Of a stretch of 8,014 nt of DNA, positions 1 through 4,370 are shown one piece after another. Below the pieces are notes generated by a model. The model was not told the DNA's origin. It worked only from the letters and a program-made list of their open reading frames with translations, and searched no databases. How positions within the stretch are numbered: the first letter of the stretch is position 1; each line of letters begins with the position of its first letter. Where the stretch lies: assembly GCA_023428335.1 (NCBI GenBank), contig JAEYYS010000448.1:1-8014 (forward strand), written 5' to 3'. Source of the stretch: Verrucomicrobiota bacterium. Lineage in GTDB: Bacteria; Verrucomicrobiota; Verrucomicrobiia; Verrucomicrobiales; Verrucomicrobiaceae. Position numbers and translations under genes: made by a program.

Positions 1-794
1 CCCTGCGACTGCTCATCGTTGGCGACAGCCTGACGAACGCCAGCCATTACCCGAACGAAATCGCCCGCCTGCTCGCCCAGCCCGGCAACCCGCGCACGAC
101 TCTGCTTGGCACCCACCGACCCGCCAGTGCCGCGGCCGGGGTTGCCCACGAGGGGTATGGCGGCTGGACCTGGAAAAACTTCCTGCAGAAGTGGGATGCC
201 GAACCGGCAACAGCCACCGCCGGACCCGTGCGCCGCGCACGCAGCCCATTCCTCTACGCAGGAACCGACGGCCAGCCGGCGCTTGATGTCGCCCGTTATT
301 TCCGCGATCAAGGCGGCGCGCCGGACGCGGCGCTCTTCCTGCTCGGCATCAATGATTGTTTCAGTGCCGACCCCGACCAGCCGGAAGCCATCGATGCCCG
401 CATCACCGAAGTGCTTGGCCATGCCGACCGCCTGCTCGCCGCCTTCCGCGCCGCCGCGCCCAAGGCCGCCCTCGCGGTCGGCCTGACCACCCCGCCGAAC
501 GCCCGCGAGTCGGGCTTCGAAGCCAACTACAAGGGCCGCTACAAGCGCTGGGGCTGGAAACGCATCCAGCACCGGCTGGTCGAACGCATGATCGCCCACT
601 TCGCCGGCCGCGAGAAAGACGGCCTGCACCTGGTCGCCACCGAACTCGTGCTCGATCCGGTCGACGGTTATCCTGTCGACAACGGCGTCCACCCCAACCC
701 CGCCGGCTACGCCCAGATCGGCGCCGGCTTCCATGGCTGGCTCAAGGTTTGGCTCGCCGACGGCGCGCCCGGTCCGGCCGCGACCGGCCGCTGA
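1..794 (+). CDS. SGNH/GDSL-family hydrolase (5' end cut by window)
   Basis: The frame is open from the left edge (first full codon at 3) to the TGA at 792-794, giving about 263 visible residues; the true start lies upstream. Block I is seen at once as I-V-G-D-S-L-T-N, with the nucleophile serine at 27-29. An EGYGGWTW segment follows, as is common in SGNH esterases. Block III is L-L-G-I-N-D-C at about 339-359, giving the oxyanion-hole Asn. Block V is D-N-G-V-H-P-N with the catalytic His at 690-692. The family cleaves ester bonds, often acetyl or acyl groups on carbohydrates, and many members are secreted. Whether this one has a signal peptide cannot be seen, because the N-terminus is missing. 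The Asp expected three residues before the His is Asn here, with an Asp one residue earlier. An internal GTG at 228 is not a credible start because it would remove block I. Family assignment is firm; substrate is unknown. Confidence 0.85.
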   Translation, partial: LRLLIVGDSLTNASHYPNEIARLLAQPGNPRTTLLGTHRPASAAAGVAHEGYGGWTWKNFLQKWDAEPATATAGPVRRARSPFLYAGTDGQPALDVARYFRDQGGAPDAALFLLGINDCFSADPDQPEAIDARITEVLGHADRLLAAFRAAAPKAALAVGLTTPPNARESGFEANYKGRYKRWGWKRIQHRLVERMIAHFAGREKDGLHLVATELVLDPVDGYPVDNGVHPNPAGYAQIGAGFHGWLKVWLADGAPGPAATGR

Positions 795-806
795 GCGGGG
801 AACACC

Positions 807-835
807 TTGACGCCCCTGCCCCGTGGCCGCATCTT
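807..835 (+). promoter_or_regulatory. possible sigma70-type promoter ahead of mrdA
   Basis: TTGACG at 807-812 matches five of six bases of the -35 consensus. It is followed after 17 bp by CATCTT at 830-835, a poor -10 with three of six matches. Transcription would begin near 842, about 20 bases before the ATG at 864. The element lies in the 69 bp gap after the hydrolase stop. The same TTG could instead be an upstream start codon for mrdA, so the call is weak. Confidence 0.22.
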
Positions 836-841
836 GTACAC

Positions 842-855
842 CCGGCGGCCGCCGG
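842..855 (+). repeat. 14 bp perfect palindrome upstream of mrdA
   Basis: CCGGCGGCCGCCGG is its own reverse complement and lies 8 bp before the ATG at 864. It could be an operator or, as RNA, help hide the start region. In DNA this rich in G and C such palindromes also arise by chance, so no function is claimed. Confidence 0.3.
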
Positions 856-863
856 CCCACCGC

Positions 864-2897
864 ATGATGCAGCACGTGTCCCCCCGTACCCGGCAATGGT
901 TCCGCCTCGGTGCCTGGCTCGCCCTCCTGGCCCAGGCCGCGCCGGCGCAGGAAGCCCCGCGTGCCGAGCCCTTGCAGACCGCCGCCGCCAGCGAGCCGGC
1001 CAAAAGCCGCGACCTCGCCGCTTCGCTGCTCACCCAGAAGGAGGCGCGCACCCTGCGCCTGAGCATTCCGGCACCACGCGGTCTCATCGTCGACCGCAAC
1101 GGCATCGCCCTCGCCCAGAATCGCACGGTCAATTACCTGGCGCTCAACTTCCCCTTCATGGACAAGGCGACGCCGCAGGCCATCCTCGCCTATGCCAAGG
1201 CGAAGATCGAGTCGGCCAACCGCCTGCTCGGCAAGACTTGGTCACTGCCCGACGACCGCTTGCTCAGCCACTACGAGCACCGCCGCTGGCTGCCCCTGGT
1301 CTTCTCCATCGAGGAGGGACTCAACGTCGAGATCACCGAGGAGCAGCAGGCCAAGCTGCAGACGCTGCTTGAAGACGGCTCGCTGCTGCTGCAGCCCGCC
1401 TACCTGCGCCACTACCCGCACATCGACAGCGCCTGCCACATCATCGGCCATACCGGCCGCACCCGGCCGCTGCCGCAGGGGCCGATCGTCGATGGCGACC
1501 CGCTGTTCGAGGAAATGGAGGGTCGCGAGGGCTTGGAAGTCACCTTCGACCACCACCTCAAGGGACTGCCGGGCGAGATCAACCTGCTCTTCGATCCCGA
1601 TGGCAAGCTGCTGGCCGACGAGCTCCTGCGCCGGCCCATGCCCGGTCACACCGTCGTCACCACCCTCGATTTCAACCTGCAGAAGTACGCCGAGAACGCC
1701 CTCAAGAAGAACGCCCGCAACGGCGGCTCCATGGTCATCATGGACGTGCGCAACGGCGACATCCTTGCCATGGCTTCCAATCCCGGCTTCGACCTCAACG
1801 AGTTCGTGCCCGGCATCCGCTCCGCGCGCCTGGAGGAACTCGTCAACGACCCGCGCATGCCGATGTTCGCCCGCTCCTTCCGCGGTGAATACCCGCCGGC
1901 CTCGACCTTCAAGATCGTCACCTCCCTCGGCGCCTTGGAAAGCGGCCAGGTTACCGCCGCCACCACCTTCAACTGCACGATCTCGATGATGATCGGCGAC
2001 CGCGCCTTCCACAACTGGAACACCAAGAACGACGAGGGACCGATGAACGTCATCACTGCCCTCAAGCGCTCCTGCAACACCTGGTTCTACGCCGCCGCCC
2101 TGCAGGCCGGCGCCGATCCGGTGACCAACATGGCCTTCCGCCTCGGCTTCGGCGAACGCACCGGCATCCCCCTGAAGGCCGAGGCGCGCGGCAACGTCCC
2201 CAACAGCGCCGATCACCGCATCCTCGGTGGCGAACTCGCCAACATCGCCATCGGCCAAGGTGCCGTGCTAGCCACCCCGCTGCAGGTCTGCCAGGCCATG
2301 TGCGCGCTCGGCGACGGCACCCGCATGTTCCAGCCGCGCTTGGTCAAGCAGGTGCAGTCGATCGGCGAGCAGGTCGTCGATGCCACCGATGAACGCCGCG
2401 TGCGCCGCGAACTCGAGATCACCCCCGAGCATCGCGAAGCCGTCGTCAAGGGCATGGTCGCCGTCGTCTCCGGCCCCGGTGGCACCGGCCGCGCCGCCGC
2501 CATCGAACAGGCCCAGGTCGCCGGCAAAACCGGCACGGCCCAGTGGCGCGTCGCCAAGGACCAGCGCCTCGCCTGGTTCACCGGCTTCCTGCCCGCCAGC
2601 CAGCCGGTGCTGGCCTTCGCCGTCGTCTACGAGGGTCGCCCTGGCGAAAAGATCGGCGGCGGTGCCGTCGCCGCCCCCATCGTCAAGGAGGTGTTCAGCA
2701 ACTTCTACGCCGGTGCCCCCACCGACGACCCGCTCGTCGCCGCCATGAAGGACGTGCCGCAGGCCCTCGCCGTCGACGAGGGCATCGTCGCCGCCGAGGC
2801 GGTGCCGGAAGCCGCCGCCCCGCCGCCGCCCCCGCCGCCCCAAGCCGAGCCACGCGGCGTCGGCGGCTTCTTCAAGCGTCTGTTCCGTCGCAACTGA
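864..2897 (+). CDS. mrdA: penicillin-binding protein 2, peptidoglycan transpeptidase
   Basis: Class B PBP of the elongation machinery, which cross-links peptidoglycan in the periplasm. From the ATG at 864 it has 677 residues (E. coli PBP2 has 633). The N-terminal dimerisation domain shows the P-A-P-R-G-x-I-x-D-R-N-G signature at about 71-82. The transpeptidase domain has all three motifs: STFK with nucleophile S347 and K350, SCN at 403-405, and KTGT at 555-558. The N-terminus (R8, R10, R14, then a short hydrophobic stretch 15-23 and A-P-A at 26-28) looks more like a cleavable signal peptide than the usual membrane anchor. The C-terminus carries seven prolines (653-659) and a basic, aromatic tail (667-677). 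I chose ATG 864 because it begins directly at the signal-like segment. TTG 807 would add 19 residues and does have a GGGGAA sequence before it. The next gene starts 6 bp after the stop. No mreC, mreD or rodA is visible nearby. FtsI is less likely given the overall match to PBP2, but a paralogous class B PBP remains possible. Confidence 0.88.
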   Translation: MMQHVSPRTRQWFRLGAWLALLAQAAPAQEAPRAEPLQTAAASEPAKSRDLAASLLTQKEARTLRLSIPAPRGLIVDRNGIALAQNRTVNYLALNFPFMDKATPQAILAYAKAKIESANRLLGKTWSLPDDRLLSHYEHRRWLPLVFSIEEGLNVEITEEQQAKLQTLLEDGSLLLQPAYLRHYPHIDSACHIIGHTGRTRPLPQGPIVDGDPLFEEMEGREGLEVTFDHHLKGLPGEINLLFDPDGKLLADELLRRPMPGHTVVTTLDFNLQKYAENALKKNARNGGSMVIMDVRNGDILAMASNPGFDLNEFVPGIRSARLEELVNDPRMPMFARSFRGEYPPASTFKIVTSLGALESGQVTAATTFNCTISMMIGDRAFHNWNTKNDEGPMNVITALKRSCNTWFYAAALQAGADPVTNMAFRLGFGERTGIPLKAEARGNVPNSADHRILGGELANIAIGQGAVLATPLQVCQAMCALGDGTRMFQPRLVKQVQSIGEQVVDATDERRVRRELEITPEHREAVVKGMVAVVSGPGGTGRAAAIEQAQVAGKTGTAQWRVAKDQRLAWFTGFLPASQPVLAFAVVYEGRPGEKIGGGAVAAPIVKEVFSNFYAGAPTDDPLVAAMKDVPQALAVDEGIVAAEAVPEAAAPPPPPPPQAEPRGVGGFFKRLFRRN

Positions 2898-2903
2898 CCC
2901 GCC

Positions 2904-3329
2904 ATGACCGTGCAACTGGCCACCCTGTGCGACTCGGCGTCGGACTACGCCGGCAAACTCTGCCTGCTCGGTGCCTTCGACACCCTCTGCGCGCGTGAAT
3001 ACCCGGTCGTGCACCCGCACTGCGCCTTTGTCGTCCGGCTGATTTTTGAACCCGCCGACGCCGGCCGTCACGTCTTCGTCGTCCGCTGCCTCGATGCCGC
3101 CGGCAACGATACCCTGCCGCCGCTGGAAGCCGCGGTCGACGTGGTTTTCCCCTCGACCTTCCTGCCCTTCGTCAGCCGCAACATCGTTCTCAACCTGCAG
3201 CGCCTGCGCATCGAACGCCACGGCCTGTACCGCTGGAACCTCGAGCACCGCGGCCGCACCCTCGCCAGCATCCCCCTGCGGGTGACCCTCTTCGACGACT
3301 CGCGCTCCGCCACCGGCCCCGCCGGCTGA
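2904..3329 (+). CDS. DUF6941-like protein of unknown function
   Basis: A 141-residue protein starting at ATG 2904, six bases after the mrdA stop, so very likely cotranscribed with it. There is no Shine-Dalgarno sequence; the leader reads CTGACCCGCC. The N-terminal part (V-Q-L-A-T-L-C-D at 3-10, then G-K-L-C-L-L-G-A-F-D-T) resembles the small family I know as DUF6941, whose members open with a similar CD..GKL..LGAFD pattern. The rest alternates hydrophobic and polar residues, as in a beta-rich fold, with no recognisable catalytic motif. No signal peptide or membrane segment is seen, so it is probably cytosolic. Codon use matches its neighbours. The link with mrdA is positional only, and no function should be read from it. 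The family name comes from memory and is moderately sure; the reading frame itself is well supported by tight packing between two genes. Confidence 0.7.
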   Translation: MTVQLATLCDSASDYAGKLCLLGAFDTLCAREYPVVHPHCAFVVRLIFEPADAGRHVFVVRCLDAAGNDTLPPLEAAVDVVFPSTFLPFVSRNIVLNLQRLRIERHGLYRWNLEHRGRTLASIPLRVTLFDDSRSATGPAG

Positions 3330-3349
3330 AACCCGCCACGCCCACCGCC

Positions 3350-3820
3350 ATGGACCACCCGCACCTGCAGGAAACGAGCACCCCGAAAGGCACGCCCATC
3401 CGCCAGCTCTCGGTGTTTCTGCCCAACCGCGTCGGCTCGCTGCTCGCCCTCGTCCGCCTGCTCCACGAACACGCCATCGAGGTGCTCGGCCTGTCCATGC
3501 AGGACACCACCGAGATGACCCTGGTGCGACTCATCCTCAGCGATCCCGAGGGCGCGGCCATGCTCTTCATTGAGAAGGGCATCCCGCACACCGACTGCGC
3601 CATCCTCGTCGTCGAACTGCGCGAGTCCGACCAGCGCCTCACCGAGTGCCTGTCGACCCTGCTCGCCGCCGAACTCAACCTCGAGTTCTGCTACCCCCTC
3701 ATGGTCCGCCCCGGCCTGCACCCGCTCTTCGCCCTGCACTGCGACGACACCGACATCGGCGTCGATGTCCTCCATCGAGCCGGCTTCAAGGTCCTCTGCC
3801 AAGGCGACCTCAGCCGGTGA
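3350..3820 (+). CDS. tandem ACT-domain protein, probable small-molecule sensor
   Basis: A 156-residue protein starting at ATG 3350, 20 bp after the preceding stop. Residues 17-75 form a clear ACT domain: I-R-Q-L-S-V-F-L-P-N-R-V-G-S-L opens the first strand, and the Asn-Arg-x-Gly turn is the usual effector-binding site. A second, weaker ACT repeat covers about 83-150, ending H-R-A-G-F-K-V-L. ACT domains bind amino acids or similar ligands and regulate enzymes. No enzyme domain is attached, so this should act in trans or as an uncoupled sensor. Such proteins are sometimes labelled acetolactate synthase small subunit, but no large-subunit gene (ilvB) is in the window and the second domain differs from IlvH, so that name is not adopted. 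It is the last gene of the mrdA cluster; no Shine-Dalgarno sequence is seen (leader CGCCCACCGCC). Confidence 0.78.
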   Translation: MDHPHLQETSTPKGTPIRQLSVFLPNRVGSLLALVRLLHEHAIEVLGLSMQDTTEMTLVRLILSDPEGAAMLFIEKGIPHTDCAILVVELRESDQRLTECLSTLLAAELNLEFCYPLMVRPGLHPLFALHCDDTDIGVDVLHRAGFKVLCQGDLSR

Positions 3821-3827
3821 GGGGCGG

Positions 3828-3864
3828 GGAGCGCGGAGCGGAGGGACTGGAGCACGGAGCGGAG
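3828..3864 (+). repeat. pair of 16 bp purine-rich direct repeats
   Basis: GGAGCGCGGAGCGGAG at 3828-3843 recurs as GGAGCACGGAGCGGAG at 3849-3864, 15 of 16 bases identical, with a period of 21 bp (two helical turns). It follows the ACT gene stop directly. It could be a fragment of a dispersed genomic repeat or a binding site used twice on one face of the helix. Confidence 0.6.
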
Positions 3865-3925
3865 TGAGCCGGATCAGCTTCATCGAATCGCTCTGCCACG
3901 CGGCATGGAGCGAGCAGCGGCCGAA

Positions 3926-3960
3926 TCTCCACTCTCCACTCTCCACTCTCCACTCTCCAC
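3926..3960 (+). repeat. five perfect tandem copies of TCTCCAC
   Basis: Copies lie at 3926-3932, 3933-3939, 3940-3946, 3947-3953 and 3954-3960, with a degenerate TCCCC trailing. All five are identical, which suggests recent expansion by slippage. The tract is pure pyrimidine apart from one A per unit. It ends 24 bp before the proposed -35 box of xseB, so its length could change promoter activity. It is not a CRISPR array, since there are no spacers. Confidence 0.9.
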
Positions 3961-3983
3961 TCCCCTTCCCCCGGTTTTCCTGC

Positions 3984-4011
3984 TTGCGGCGGCCCCGGTC
4001 GTCCTGATAAT
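3984..4011 (+). promoter_or_regulatory. probable promoter of xseB-dxs
   Basis: TTGCGG at 3984-3989 (three of six -35 matches) and GATAAT at 4006-4011 (five of six -10 matches) are separated by 16 bp. Transcription would begin near 4018, about 18 bases before the xseB ATG at 4036. GATAAT is a rare AT-rich island in this GC-rich sequence. The -10 lies in the loop of an inverted repeat listed separately. Confidence 0.5.
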
Positions 4012-4018
4012 GACGACC
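3997..4018 (+). promoter_or_regulatory. 7 bp inverted repeat enclosing the -10 box, operator-like
   Basis: GGTCGTC at 3997-4003 and GACGACC at 4012-4018 are perfect reverse complements around an 8-base centre that contains GATAAT. A dimeric repressor bound here would block RNA polymerase. The same bases could form an RNA hairpin, but no T run follows, so it is not a standard intrinsic terminator. Confidence 0.45.
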
Positions 4019-4035
4019 CCTCTCCGCATCCCCGC

Positions 4036-4365
4036 ATGAGCGCCACCCCGCCCAGCCAACTCAGCTTCGAACAGGCCATGGAACGCCTGGACGAGATCGT
4101 CGCGCGCATGGAGGTGGAGAAACTGCCGCTCGAGGAGATGGTGGCCAGCTACGAGGAGGGCATGCAGCTCCTGCAGTCCTGCCGCCAGCGCATCGAGGCC
4201 GCGCGCCGGCGCGTCGAACTCATCAACGCCGGCAACGGCGAGACCGCCAGCCTGACGCCCTTCGATCCGGAAGCGACGGTGGCCGAGGAGGCCCCGAAGA
4301 CGCCGGCCCGCCGCAAGACCGCCAAGCCCGACACCGCCGCCGAAGGCGACATCCGACTTTTTTGA
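4036..4365 (+). CDS. xseB: exodeoxyribonuclease VII small subunit
   Basis: A 109-residue protein. Residues 10-63 are the XseB helical hairpin: F-E-Q-A-M-E-R-L-D-E-I-V, then M-E, then L-P-L-E-E-M and Y-E-E-G-M-Q-L-L, the most conserved stretch of the family. XseB copies bind XseA to form exonuclease VII, which degrades single-stranded DNA from both ends in the cytoplasm. The catalytic subunit xseA is not in the window. E. coli XseB has 80 residues; the extra length here is an Ala/Pro/Lys-rich tail (64-109), probably disordered, ending in D-I-R-L-F. ATG 4036 is the only sensible start, since the family's first helix begins right after it. There is no Shine-Dalgarno sequence before it (CTCTCCGCATCCCCGC). 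The stop codon lies inside or next to the dxs start, so the two genes are surely cotranscribed and probably translationally coupled. Confidence 0.92.
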   Translation: MSATPPSQLSFEQAMERLDEIVARMEVEKLPLEEMVASYEEGMQLLQSCRQRIEAARRRVELINAGNGETASLTPFDPEATVAEEAPKTPARRKTAKPDTAAEGDIRLF

Positions 4366-4370
4366 CCCTC

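Larger units (their letters stand above)
3821..4035. other. repeat-rich intergenic region between ACT gene and xseB
   Basis: This 215 bp gap holds no convincing gene. The plus strand is purine-rich up to about 3867 and pyrimidine-rich from about 3926 to 3970, so the transcript could pair with itself: GGAGTG at 3861-3866 is complementary to CACTCC at 3958-3963. The right end carries a promoter-like element in an inverted repeat. I see no hairpin followed by a T run, so no standard terminator after the ACT gene. The open frame on the minus strand here (4109-3810) is built from the heptamer repeats and is not a gene. Confidence 0.7.

Noticed and set aside
356..1372. 338-codon plus-strand frame spanning the hydrolase and mrdA
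   Set aside because: Arg/Pro-rich out-of-frame translation of two real genes.
1242..2258. 338-codon minus-strand frame within mrdA
   Set aside because: Same composition effect, wholly inside a gene with intact catalytic motifs.
2268..3248. 326-codon minus-strand frame over mrdA and the DUF6941-like gene
   Set aside because: Gly/Val/Ala/Asp-rich shadow that crosses two real genes and their junction; no family resemblance.
3350..3820. Acetolactate synthase regulatory subunit (ilvH)
   Set aside because: No ilvB is nearby, and the second half is a degenerate ACT repeat unlike the IlvH C-terminal domain as I know it.
3926..3960. CRISPR-like array
   Set aside because: The units are 7 bp and adjoin with no spacers, and there are no cas genes.
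3997..4020. Intrinsic terminator for the mrdA cluster
   Set aside because: The stem has seven base pairs but is followed by ACCCCTCTCC and not a T run; a promoter/operator reading fits better.
3810..4109. 99-codon minus-strand frame with repeated G-E-W-R-V-E-S units
   Set aside because: The repeated units come from the TCTCCAC DNA repeat, and the frame crosses the promoter and the start of xseB.
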